Shown here piece by piece: positions 53,842 through 62,084 of a stretch of 64,000 nt of DNA. Within the stretch, counting starts at the first letter, position 1, and each line of letters begins with the position of its first letter. Origin of the DNA: HLUCCA09 sp965277275 (GTDB lineage Bacteria > Pseudomonadota > Alphaproteobacteria > Rhodobacterales > Rhodobacteraceae). The notes below the pieces were generated by a model. That model made no database searches. It was not told where the DNA came from and saw nothing but the letters and a program-made list of their open reading frames with translations. The position numbers and the translations under genes were made by a program. The DNA lies in assembly GCA_965277275.1 (NCBI GenBank), contig CBDICG010000002.1, positions 1 through 64,000 on the forward strand, written 5' to 3'.

Positions 53842-54591
53842 ATGCCCAACCCGATGGCCGCGCAAACCATTGTTCTCGCGTCTGAGACCCTTGACCGCCT
53901 GGCGCAATCCAGCACGGCGAGCGTGGCGACATTGCTGTTCCAGCGGGGGTATCAGAACGCCTATATCCAAGGGGCGGTGCCCTTGAATCCCGACGTCGGA
54001 ACAATGGTCGGCCCAGCCTACACCTTGCGCCATATCCCCGCACGACCCGATACTGACCCGCTTGACGCATTCCGTGAGCCCGACCACCCGCAGCGTGTCG
54101 CCGTCGAGGAATGCCCCGAAGGCGCTGTGTTGGTGATGGATTGTCGTCAGGATGCGACAGCTGCTTCTGCCGGTTCGATCCTGTTGACCCGTTGCCAGAT
54201 ACGAGGTGTCGCGGGCGTGGTCAGTGATGGCGGTATCCGCGACGCACGCGGTGCGGCGGCGCTGGACATGCCTGTTTTTGCCGCCAAGCCCTCTGCCCCG
54301 ACGAACCTCACGAAACACCATGCCGTCGATATCGGCCTACCGATCGCTTGCGGCGGCGTGGCTGTCTATCCCGGTGACATCATGATCGGTGACGGGGACG
54401 GCGTCATGGTCATCCCCCGCCATCTGGCCGATGAAATCGCCACTCAGACCGTCGAGATGGAGATGTTCGAAGCCTTCGTGCTGGAACAGGTGCGGAGCGG
54501 CGCTTCGATCCGCGGGCTCTACCCACCGACGGATCCAAAGACGCTGACCAGCTTCGAGGCGTGGAAATCAAACCGCAAAGGAACCGATTGA
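53842..54591 (+). CDS. RraA-family protein, probable class II aldolase/decarboxylase
   Basis: 249-residue protein of the RraA/HMG-aldolase fold. DGGIRDARG keeps the Arg-Asp pair (GGxRD) used for metal-pyruvate-enolate chemistry in 4-hydroxy-4-methyl-2-oxoglutarate aldolases, whereas pure RNase E regulators need not. Similar proteins occur in sugar-acid clusters. In this operon, between kdgK and uxuA and with no eda, it could cleave or decarboxylate a 2-oxo sugar acid. Its stop overlaps the uxuA start (TGATG at 54589-54593). Confidence 0.8.
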   Translation: MPNPMAAQTIVLASETLDRLAQSSTASVATLLFQRGYQNAYIQGAVPLNPDVGTMVGPAYTLRHIPARPDTDPLDAFREPDHPQRVAVEECPEGAVLVMDCRQDATAASAGSILLTRCQIRGVAGVVSDGGIRDARGAAALDMPVFAAKPSAPTNLTKHHAVDIGLPIACGGVAVYPGDIMIGDGDGVMVIPRHLADEIATQTVEMEMFEAFVLEQVRSGASIRGLYPPTDPKTLTSFEAWKSNRKGTD

Positions 54592-55739
54592 TGCGGGAAA
54601 CCTGGCGATGGTTCGGCGAATTTGATCCGATCTCGCTTGATGAGGTGGCGCAAACCGGTGCGCAGGGCATCGTGAGCGCCTTGCACGCCATCCCCTACGG
54701 CGAGGTTTGGCCGCGACAGGCCATCGCCGCACGCAAGGCGGAGATCGAGGCGGCCGGCTTCACATGGGACGTCGTCGAAAGCCTGCCCGTGCACAAGGAC
54801 ATCAAACGCGGCAGCGGCGATCTTCCCAAGCTGTTCGCAGACTATCGCACGTCCCTGGCAAACCTCGCGCATGAAGGTATCACAACGGTGTGCTACAACT
54901 TCATGCCGATCCTCGACTGGACCCGCACGGACCTTGCCGCTCCTGTCGCTCGTGGCGGCACATGCCTGCAATTCTCGGCCGCGAAAATGGCCGCTTTCGA
55001 AGTGCATATGCTAGGGCGGGACGCGGCACAAAGCGACTATCATCCCGATGCAGTCAGCTCGGGCGACCGTTGGTATCAATCCAGCTCGGATGCGGACCGT
55101 GCAGAGTTGCTTCATGCGGTGATGTCTGGCTTGCCCGGCGCCGTTGACCGCTATGATATTGCCGGGCTCAAGTCCGTTCTGGAAAGCTACGCCGGACTGT
55201 CCCACGATGATCTGCGCGCAAACCTTGGCCGTTTTCTCAAGGAAGTCATCCCGACAGCCGCCGAACTTGGTATCAACATGTGCATCCACCCCGATGATCC
55301 ACCGCGGGATATACTGGGATTGCCGCGCGTGGTTTCGACCCACGAGGACATCCAATGGATCATGCAAGTCGTCAACGATCCGGCAAATGGTCTCACGTTA
55401 TGCACAGGTTCGTTGGGATCGCAGGCGACGAGTGACATTCCCACCATCGCCCGCGCGTTCGGGTTGCGCATCCACTTCGTTCATTTGCGCAATGTCATTA
55501 CCCAGGCGGATGGGTCCTTTGCAGAAAGCGCCCACCTTGAAGGCGACGTCGACCTTGTCGCAGTTGTCGATGAGCTTCTCGAGGCGGAATCAAGACGCGG
55601 CATTGACCTGCCGTATCGCGCCGATCATGGGCATGCACTCTTATCTGACTTCGACAGGACATTCCAACCCGGCTATACGCTCATCGGTCGCTTGCGCGGG
55701 CTGGCAGAACTGCGCGGCGTCATGGCGGCCATGACTTGA
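54591..55739 (+). CDS. uxuA: Mannonate dehydratase, UxuA type
   Basis: 382-residue xylose-isomerase-like TIM-barrel enzyme that dehydrates D-mannonate to KDG using Fe2+/Mn2+. RETWRWFGEFDPISLDEV begins the protein; MCIHPDDPP, LCTGSLGS, IHFVHLRNV and YRADHGHAL are UxuA metal- and substrate-site blocks. It is the last gene of the plus arm. No mannonate oxidoreductase (UxuB) or uronate isomerase (UxaC) gene accompanies it, and an unrelated ManD-type dehydratase is encoded in the other arm. Confidence 0.92.
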   Translation: MRETWRWFGEFDPISLDEVAQTGAQGIVSALHAIPYGEVWPRQAIAARKAEIEAAGFTWDVVESLPVHKDIKRGSGDLPKLFADYRTSLANLAHEGITTVCYNFMPILDWTRTDLAAPVARGGTCLQFSAAKMAAFEVHMLGRDAAQSDYHPDAVSSGDRWYQSSSDADRAELLHAVMSGLPGAVDRYDIAGLKSVLESYAGLSHDDLRANLGRFLKEVIPTAAELGINMCIHPDDPPRDILGLPRVVSTHEDIQWIMQVVNDPANGLTLCTGSLGSQATSDIPTIARAFGLRIHFVHLRNVITQADGSFAESAHLEGDVDLVAVVDELLEAESRRGIDLPYRADHGHALLSDFDRTFQPGYTLIGRLRGLAELRGVMAAMT

Positions 55740-55862
55740 GCCATTGCTCGATGGCTATGGTCGCAAAGACATCGATTGCCATATGCCCGAACGTCTACCT
55801 CAAGAATGAGCCTCCCCATCTGAATTGGTCCACCGTTTTGTTTAGGAAACGGAGGACACAGA

Positions 55863-56195
55863 ATGGCGAACAAGAGGCACAAGCGCGAGGAGATCGTTCA
55901 GAAGCTACGGCAGGTTGACGTGCTCGTGGGCCAGGGGATTGCACGGGTGGATGCGATCCGGGAGGTGCGGGTCACCGAGCAGACCTACTACCGCTGGCGC
56001 AAGCAGTATGGTGGGATGGGAACCGACCAACTGAAGGAGCTCAAACGGCTGCAGAAGGAGAATGAGCGGCTGCGCAAGGCGGTCTCCGACCTGACGCTGG
56101 ACGCCCTCATCCTGAAGGAAGCAGCGCGGGGAGTGAGGGCCGTCAAGGAATTGATCCAGTGGATCAATTCAGGCCTGAACGGGCGGAGCCCCTGA
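55863..56195 (+). CDS. IS3-family transposase OrfA
   Basis: 110-residue DNA-binding subunit with a helix-turn-helix (EEIVQKLRQVDVLVGQGI ... VTEQTYYRWRKQYGG) and a leucine-zipper-like coiled coil (LKELKRLQKENERLRKAVSDLTLD). After ILKEAARG, where related OrfA proteins normally end within a few codons, the frame runs on for about 20 residues through a segment containing a perfect 10-bp inverted repeat (56148-56157 with 56161-56170). This looks like an insertion at the OrfA/OrfB junction. Confidence 0.85.
   Translation: MANKRHKREEIVQKLRQVDVLVGQGIARVDAIREVRVTEQTYYRWRKQYGGMGTDQLKELKRLQKENERLRKAVSDLTLDALILKEAARGVRAVKELIQWINSGLNGRSP
56148..56170. repeat. Perfect hairpin inside the IS element
   Basis: GAATTGATCC (56148-56157), AGT loop, GGATCAATTC (56161-56170): ten perfect pairs at the OrfA/OrfB junction. 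Such a structure could stimulate frameshifting, but the surrounding sequence looks inserted relative to related elements. Confidence 0.7.
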
Positions 56196-57078
56196 GCCCC
56201 GCCCGGCGGCGCGCCTGCATCGAGTGGATCCGCACGAAGATGAAGGTGTCCGAGCGCCGGATCTGCCGGGTTTTGGGGCAACATGGATCGACCCAACGGT
56301 ATCGGCCGCGCGGTCGTGAAGACGAAGCTCTCCTCGTGTCAGATGTGATTGAGCTGGCGCGGCAGTACGGCAGCTACGGCTACCGTCGTGTTGCCGCGCT
56401 CCTCAGGGATGCTGGATGGCCCCTCTCGGCAGTGCAAGCACCGCCTGCCGGCAACGAGTGAGCGATGGCCGTGTCGAACGGCTGTGGAAGCGGGAGGGGC
56501 TGAAGGTTCCACCGAACCAACCGAAGCGCGGGCGGCTTTGGCTGAATGACGGATCCTACATCCGACTGCGGCCCGAGTATCGCAACCACGTCTGGAGCTA
56601 CGACTTCGTCCATTGCCGCACCGACGACGGCAAGGCATTCCGTACGCTGAACGTTCTGGACGAGTTCAGCCGGGATTGTCTGGCAATCCGAGTGAAGCGG
56701 AAGCTGAACTCAACCGATGTGATCGATGCTCTGACCGATCTGTTCATCCTGCGCGGACCACCGGCGTTCGTCAGAAGCGACAATGGACCAGAGTTCGTGG
56801 CCAAGGACGTCAGAGCCTGGATTGCTGCCGTTGGCGCGAAGACCGTCTTCATCGAACCAGGAAGCCCATGGCAGAACGGATACGTCGAGAGCTTCAACGC
56901 CCGGTTCCGGGATGAGCTGCTGAACAGGGAGATCTTCTACTCGCTTAGAGAGGCTCAGATCATCATCGAAGGCTGGCGCAAGCACTACAACACGAAACGG
57001 CCCCACAGCGCCCTCGGATACCGACCGCCGGCGCCAGAGGTCTTCATCCAGATGGAAAACAGGCCAATCATGCACTGA
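56159..57078 (+). pseudogene. IS3-family transposase OrfB, frameshifted
   Basis: DDE integrase of the IS3 group, split in two frames. The first part (LSPARRRACIEW to RRVAALLRDAGW, then stop at 56461) and the second part (DGRVERLWKREGLKVP to LGYRPPAPEVF, stop at 57078) are otherwise well preserved. The second part includes the catalytic-domain blocks YDFVHCRTDDGKAFR, RSDNGPEF and GYVESFNARFRDELLN. Compared with intact relatives, about 38 bp at 56419-56456 replaces about one codon and shifts the frame. The inserted piece forms an imperfect hairpin (CGGCAG / CTGCCG). Confidence 0.82.
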
Positions 57079-57199
57079 CACTCAATCCGGACCAGTCAGA
57101 TCGGGCTGCTCAGAATGGCTCGGTTCCCGAACACTTGTCGGCAACCCGCTCACCAAGAATACGCACTTGGAATAAACCGGATCAATGAGGACGAAATCA

Positions 57200-57733
57200 A
57201 TGAAGTACAGCTTGCTATGGCTCTTTCCGGCTTTGCTCGCCTCCGCGGTCAACTCGTCCGAGCTCGACGGCGCTTTCTACGAAATGGGGACGATGACCGC
57301 TCAGAACGGGGAGGAAACACTAAACCTGGTCGTCCCATATGATCGCAGTAAGGATCGTGGTTACGCCGAACAAAAGATGATCATGGGATCGTTTCTGACG
57401 ATCAACACCGCAGCGAGATTGGTTGATGCAGACGGAGAGCCGGCCGGCCCAACGGTCCAAGTGACCCTGCAGGAACAGGGGGGCAGTCTGCGATTGCTTT
57501 CCGCAGAGCTGTTTGACGATCAGGGTTTCGACGCGCCAATGATCATCGGTCCGGATGGCGGTGCCGGCTCACTGACGTCTTATAGCTTTGAGGACAATGT
57601 ACTCACGGCAGAGGTCCGAGGTACATTCCTGCGGCTGACTGGCTACATGTCGGGTGATCCAAAGCCCGTGGAAGGCGCTGCTCCTCTGGAAGGCGTACTG
57701 ACCTGGCAGGTGACCCTCCCCCCTCTTGAATAG
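57200..57733 (+). CDS. Small secreted protein of unknown function
   Basis: 177 residues from the ATG at 57200 (GAGG nine bases upstream); an in-frame ATG at 57185 is possible. MKYSLLWLFPALLASAVNSSE looks like a signal peptide. The mature part is acidic, beta-strand-rich and without cysteines or a motif I recognise. Its composition is less GC-rich than the surrounding backbone genes. It lies between two decayed IS elements and may be cargo or a remnant host gene. No function is proposed. Confidence 0.6.
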   Translation: MKYSLLWLFPALLASAVNSSELDGAFYEMGTMTAQNGEETLNLVVPYDRSKDRGYAEQKMIMGSFLTINTAARLVDADGEPAGPTVQVTLQEQGGSLRLLSAELFDDQGFDAPMIIGPDGGAGSLTSYSFEDNVLTAEVRGTFLRLTGYMSGDPKPVEGAAPLEGVLTWQVTLPPLE

Positions 57734-57974
57734 AGGCGAGGGAGTGCTGTGAGCGTACAACGAATGGCAATTGCCGCGCGCACCCTTGCTCGGCGTTCTG
57801 GCGGACAGTCTGTGGCGAGCGGTCGGCGCTTCGTCGGCGCGTATTGAGCAACTGGGATCGACGCGGCATTCATGAAACCAGGATTTTCGCAATTCTCGGG
57901 CAATGACGACATCGAGACCACTTCGGGTCAAAGCAGCTGAGATCCCATCCTCATTGCATCGAGGGATCTTGCGC
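57734..57974. other. Non-coding stretch between small secreted protein and IS remnant
   Basis: About 240 bp with no supported gene. The frames on either strand give no domain. It may belong to a dispersed roseobacter repeat, but that impression cannot be verified from this sequence alone. Confidence 0.4.
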
Positions 57975-58290
57975 TGTGTATCAGTCCGGCCAAACGGGGG
58001 GGCTCGGACCGCGCCGGGTTAATCGCAGGCTAGTTTGTCTTGGTTGCGCGGCGATGTTTGAGCGTTCCATAGCTGCGTAGATGCTTTGCCCGGCTCCTGC
58101 GGGCAGGATGTTCCCGATCGGGTCGAGCAGGCATAAGTGATTGAAGCAGTCGACCCTTCGAGGAACGCGAAGTCGTGGGCTCCGAAGCGGGGTTTTGGAC
58201 GGCAAAAGTGGATGCCCGCGGCCTCGAAGAGCTTGTTGATCGCCTCGGCCAAGGCGTGGTCGCAGTCGTAGTCGTCACCGACGCCGCCCC
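57975..58290 (-). pseudogene. Remnant of an IS3-type transposase (OrfB C terminus)
   Basis: Read on the minus strand, DDYDCDHALAEAINKLFEAA is followed, after a frameshift near 58165, by VDCFNHLCLLDPIGNILPA and then YAAMERSNIAAQPRQTSLR. This matches the C-terminal order of IS3-group OrfB proteins (GDSYDNALAE ... WVDWFNNRRLLEPIGNIPPAE). Everything upstream of this end is missing or unrecognisable. A different lineage from the neighbouring IS copy. Confidence 0.7.
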
Positions 58291-58696
58291 CCCGGGCTCA
58301 GTCCCTGTCTGGCAGTGCGCGTGCAATGTCTGGAAAAAGGGAGACGGAGCACGGGCTTCGCGGGTATCGCTCCGTCGCGCCCGCATCGGTGCCCGGCTGA
58401 GTGCACGCCCGGCGCACTGCGGCGTGGCTGTGCATAGTGGAACCGAACTGCGCTTCGGCCGAGGTGGTCCTCGCCAGGGTCGGCAACGCTGACGCCAAGT
58501 CCGCCCGATAGCGCCGCGTGCACCCTCCGCCCGGGCTATGCATGTTGAGTTGGCCTGAGACCGGGGACAGGGCCGGTCGAAGGGTTCGCAACGGAACGCG
58601 AAAGGTGTCCCCTTTGCCAATACGCGCCATGCCGCAGAGTGCTTCAGAACCGGGGGAAAGTGTCGAACGATCAGGTCCGTGGGCGCGACGCGGACG
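58291..58696. other. Non-coding region, IS remnant / phn operon end
   Basis: About 400 bp without a supported gene; it probably contains further unrecognisable IS debris. No clear terminator for the minus-strand phn operon was found. Confidence 0.45.
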
Positions 58697-59602
58697 CTAT
58701 GGGCGCTGGATCAGGAAATCAGGCGTGATGCCTGTTCTCTCGATGGCCTCGTCTTCCTTGCCGCCCGAGAAGAAGCCGAAGCCGGGGACGAGGGCGGAAG
58801 CGATGCCGTAGGCGCGGGCCCCGAGGATGTCTGTGTGCAGACTGTCGCCCACCATGACGACACGGGCCCTATCGACCTCTCCCAACCGTTGGAACACCGT
58901 GTCGAAGATGTTGGCAAAGGGTTTGCCATAGAAGGCCGGGTGCACATCGGCCACGTCGGCGAGCCTGTGGGCGATGCGGCCGGGCTCGACGGAGAACCCT
59001 TTTTCGCGCGGCGCGACGATGTCGGGGTTGGCCACGAGGACGGGTTTGCTACGGCGCTGAAGCGCGGCTTCGAGGAGAGACTGGCGCGCATCTGTCCAGT
59101 CTGCCGTGCCGATGAGCAAAATGCCGTCGCAGGCCTCATATGGCGCAGGATCGTCGCGTAGAAGCTCGGTGCGGGGTAACCCGAGGTCCCCCAGATCGGC
59201 GGAGGCCGGCGCGACGACACCCCAGACATGGTCCCGGTCCCCGTTAAGCCTCGATGAGAGGGTGTCGCGGCTCGTCACGACGTCGTTCCGGGCGAAATCG
59301 AAGCCAAGCGCGGTGTACTTCTTCAAGAGGACATCCGTCCCAACGCTGGCTGCGTTTGACACGACCAGAACGCGTTTCCCGGCACTCTGCAGGTCGGCCA
59401 CGCGCTCCGGGGCGCCGGGAATGACCGTTTCGCCAACGTTCAGGACACCGAAGGCGTCGAGGAGGAAGACGTCGAACCGGTCCGCGATGCCTGCCAACGT
59501 TTCGAACCGTTCGATCGCGTCCATCTTTGGCGTCGGCTCAGGCAGGCGGTGCCGGGCCGCCTCGTAGGCGTCGAGCGCCTCGTCGGCGGTGATCGACATC
59601 AT
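58697..59602 (-). CDS. HAD-superfamily class IIA phosphatase
   Basis: 301-residue NagD-like HAD hydrolase. Motif I is DVFLLDAFGVLNVG (nucleophile Asp and acid/base Asp position altered to Phe-Gly context), motif II VLVVSNAAS, motif III near YGKPFANIFD, and motif IV MVGDSLHTDILGA. The class IIA cap lies between II and III. The start codon ATG at 59602 overlaps the phnE stop. It ends the transporter operon, so it may dephosphorylate a phosphorylated compound taken up by the system. Which one is unknown. Confidence 0.85.
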   Translation of the reverse strand: MMSITADEALDAYEAARHRLPEPTPKMDAIERFETLAGIADRFDVFLLDAFGVLNVGETVIPGAPERVADLQSAGKRVLVVSNAASVGTDVLLKKYTALGFDFARNDVVTSRDTLSSRLNGDRDHVWGVVAPASADLGDLGLPRTELLRDDPAPYEACDGILLIGTADWTDARQSLLEAALQRRSKPVLVANPDIVAPREKGFSVEPGRIAHRLADVADVHPAFYGKPFANIFDTVFQRLGEVDRARVVMVGDSLHTDILGARAYGIASALVPGFGFFSGGKEDEAIERTGITPDFLIQRP

Positions 59603-60414
59603 ATGATGGCTCCGCGCACCTTGGCAGACACCCATTCGCTTAGTACCACCGCAAAGAGGATGACGAGGAGGATCAGGCTGACCTGCGGCCACGCCAGCAC
59701 ATTGAGCGACGCGGAGAGCTGCAGGCCGATGCCACCGGCGCCGACGAGGCCGAGGACGGTCGACTCGCGGATGTTGATGTCCCACCGGAAGACAGCGATG
59801 CCGGCAAAGGCAGGCAGGATCTGCGGCACGATCCCGTAAGCCATGACCTGCCAACGGCTCGCGCCCGTTGCGGTGATGGCTTCCACCTGGCTTTCGTTGA
59901 TCTCCTCGATGGCCTCGTAGAGCAGCTTTGCACAGAAGCCGATGGATCGGATCGCGATGGCCATGACGCCCGCAAACACGCCGGGCCCGATGATCGCGAT
60001 CAGGAGCAGCGCCCAGATGAGCGAGTTGATCGATCTTGTCGAGACAATGATCAGCAAGGCGATCGGCCTGACAAAGAGCGCCGATGGGGTAGTGTTGCGC
60101 GCCGCCAGAAAAGCCACCGGAACGGCGAAGCAGAGCGCGATCAGGGTGCCAAGGGTTGCGATGTTCAACGTGTCCCAGATCGGGCGCCCCAGCTGGGTGA
60201 TGTATTCCCAGCGCGGCGGGGTCGCGCGCGTCCAGATATCGTTGGCGATGCGCGGTGCGTCGACCACGAAGAACCAGGTGGTCGACTCCGAAATACGCTG
60301 CCAACACACCAGGAACACCGCGACACCGATGAGCCAGCCGAACCAGCGTACCAGGCTTTCGCTCTGGGTGCGCCGCCGCCAAACCTGCGTTCCGTCGTCG
60401 TCGAGAACCGGCAT
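59599..60414 (-). CDS. phnE: Phosphonate-type ABC transporter permease 2
   Basis: 271-residue inner-membrane subunit of the PhnE family with about six helices. The coupling loop is VEAITATGASRWQVMAYGIVPQILPAF, and INIRESTVLGLVGAGGIGLQL is the strongly conserved PhnE block. The ATG overlaps the upstream phnE stop (TAATG at 60412-60416). Two phnE genes in tandem are common in marine alphaproteobacteria. Confidence 0.9.
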   Translation of the reverse strand: MPVLDDDGTQVWRRRTQSESLVRWFGWLIGVAVFLVCWQRISESTTWFFVVDAPRIANDIWTRATPPRWEYITQLGRPIWDTLNIATLGTLIALCFAVPVAFLAARNTTPSALFVRPIALLIIVSTRSINSLIWALLLIAIIGPGVFAGVMAIAIRSIGFCAKLLYEAIEEINESQVEAITATGASRWQVMAYGIVPQILPAFAGIAVFRWDINIRESTVLGLVGAGGIGLQLSASLNVLAWPQVSLILLVILFAVVLSEWVSAKVRGAII

Positions 60415-61229
60415 TACTGCACCTTCGCCCGGATGATCCCGGAGAGATATTCCAGCGCCATCACGATCCCGATGATCAGCAGCAGGATTGCTGCGGCCGT
60501 GTTGTATTCGTAGCGGTCAAAGGCGGTGTTGAGCGTTGCGCCGATGCCGCCCGCTCCAACGAGGCCGAGGATTGCGCTCTCGCGGAAATTGATGTCGATG
60601 CGGTACATCGAAAGCCCAACAAGTCGTGGCATGACCTGGGGTTGCACGCCGTAGTTGATCCATTGCGTCCAGCGCGCACCGCTGGCCTTGATCGCTTCGG
60701 CCTGGACCCTGTCCATCGACTCGATGTCCTCGGCGAGGAGCTTCGACAGGAAGCCGATCGTGGCGAAGGACAGCGTGAGGAACCCCGCGAGCGGGCCGAA
60801 GCCGAAGATCGCCACCAGAAGAATGGCGACGATGATCTCCTGCAATGCCCTGCTGATCGCCACGATCCCGCGGCAGATCAGGTAGACGGGCAGCGGCGCG
60901 ATGTTGCGGGCCGCGCCGAGCCCGATGGGGATCGAGATGAGAATCCCGACGACCGATGCGGCCACCGTCATCACGATGCTTTCGAGCAGGCCCTCCCAAA
61001 TGTCGCTCCAGCGTGAGGTGAAATCCGGGCTGGTGAAGGCAAGAACGAACTGCCAGCCCCGGTCCAGGCCCTCGTAGACGCGCCCCCAGTCGACCTCGAT
61101 GGTCATGTAAGCCGCGACCATGTAGGCAAGAAAGCCGATGCCCAGCACCCAGCGCAGCCACGCGCGTTTGACGAAGGGCGGTTTGCGCCAGCCCTTGCCC
61201 AGCATGTCGTCCAGTTCCCTATGGCTCAT
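60414..61229 (-). CDS. phnE: Phosphonate-type ABC transporter permease 1
   Basis: 271-residue PhnE-family subunit. A longer hydrophilic N terminus precedes the first helix (WVLGIGFLAYMVAAYMTI). The coupling loop AEAIKASGARWTQWINYGVQPQVMPRL and INFRESAILGLVGAGGIGATL are conserved. It overlaps phnC by four bases (61226-61229) and is read together with the second permease. Confidence 0.9.
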   Translation of the reverse strand: MSHRELDDMLGKGWRKPPFVKRAWLRWVLGIGFLAYMVAAYMTIEVDWGRVYEGLDRGWQFVLAFTSPDFTSRWSDIWEGLLESIVMTVAASVVGILISIPIGLGAARNIAPLPVYLICRGIVAISRALQEIIVAILLVAIFGFGPLAGFLTLSFATIGFLSKLLAEDIESMDRVQAEAIKASGARWTQWINYGVQPQVMPRLVGLSMYRIDINFRESAILGLVGAGGIGATLNTAFDRYEYNTAAAILLLIIGIVMALEYLSGIIRAKVQ

Positions 61230-62023
61230 TCGGCGGCCTCGAGGTCTTCATCCTCGTCTTCGACGGCCTCGATGGTCGCTTCCCAATCCTCCTCGCCGTA
61301 GATCTCGGTGAGCATGTCCGGCGTCAGGCCGGTCGGCCCGCCGTCGTAGACGATCTCGCCGAAGCGCAGGCCGACGACGCGCGGCACGAACATCTGCGCA
61401 AGCGCGACGTCGTGGATGTTGATGATCGCGGCGAGGCCACGCTCCTGGCAGAGCTCCGTGATCAAGCGCATGATCTGGCGGCTGGTCTTGGGGTCGAGCG
61501 AGGCGGTTGGCTCGTCGACCAGCAGGAGCTTGGGATTCTGGATCAGCGCGCGGCAGATCCCGACCCGCTGGCGCTGGCCTCCGGACAGCTCATCGGCGCG
61601 CTTGTCGGCCATGTGCAGAAGGCCCACGCGGTCGAGCAGGCGAAAGGCCTCGTCGACATCGGATTGCGGGAAGCGGCGCAGGAACGATCGCCAGAAGCCG
61701 ACATATCCCAGACGCCCGGAAAGGACGTTTTCCATCACCGTGAGCCGTTCGACGAGGGCATATTCCTGGAAGATCATGCCCATTTCGCGCCGGGCCCTGC
61801 GCAACGCGCCAGCACCAAGCTTGGTCAGATCCACGTCTTCGAGCATCACGGCGCCGCTCGTCGGCTCGACCAGCCGGTTGATGCACCGGATCATCGTGGA
61901 CTTGCCGGCACCGGATGGGCCGATCAGGGCGAGCACCTGGCCCTTCGGGACGTCGAGGTCGATCTCCTTCAACGCCTTGTCGCCCGTCTTGTATGTCTTC
62001 GTAAGCTTCTGAAGGCGCAGCAT
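61226..62023 (-). CDS. phnC: Phosphonate-type ABC transporter ATP-binding protein
   Basis: 265-residue ATPase. Walker A is GPSGAGKST, Q-loop FQEYALVERLTVMENVLSGRLGY (a PhnC hallmark), signature LSGGQRQRV and Walker B LLLVDEPTASLD. The C-terminal tail is unusually acidic (EAVEDEDEDLEAAE). ATGA overlap with the downstream permease. Confidence 0.92.
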   Translation of the reverse strand: MLRLQKLTKTYKTGDKALKEIDLDVPKGQVLALIGPSGAGKSTMIRCINRLVEPTSGAVMLEDVDLTKLGAGALRRARREMGMIFQEYALVERLTVMENVLSGRLGYVGFWRSFLRRFPQSDVDEAFRLLDRVGLLHMADKRADELSGGQRQRVGICRALIQNPKLLLVDEPTASLDPKTSRQIMRLITELCQERGLAAIINIHDVALAQMFVPRVVGLRFGEIVYDGGPTGLTPDMLTEIYGEEDWEATIEAVEDEDEDLEAAE

Positions 62024-62047
62024 AAAGGGCCCCTTGCACAGGATGGC

Positions 62048-62070
62048 GGCAGGCCCGTTGCGGGCCTGCC
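62048..62070 (-). promoter_or_regulatory. Intercistronic hairpin between phnD and phnC
   Basis: A perfect 10-bp stem (62048-62057 with 62061-62070, GGCAGGCCCG / CGGGCCTGCC) with a TTG loop lies in the 61-bp gap after the phnD stop. It has no T-run. Such hairpins downstream of binding-protein genes often protect the upstream mRNA or attenuate downstream reading, giving more binding protein than ATPase and permease. Confidence 0.6.
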
Positions 62071-62084
62071 GGATGAGATCTAGA

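Larger units (their letters stand above)
55821..57098 (+). mobile_element. IS3-family insertion sequence, inactivated
   Basis: A roughly 1.28-kb element bounded by imperfect terminal inverted repeats: TGAATTGGTCC at 55821-55831 and, inverted, GGACCAGTCA at 57089-57098 (TG...CA ends as usual for IS3). It carries an OrfA/OrfB pair, with OrfB disrupted. ATC trinucleotides lie at or within one base of both ends, but a target duplication is not certain. It sits 82 bp after uxuA, at the right edge of the alginate block. Confidence 0.82.
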
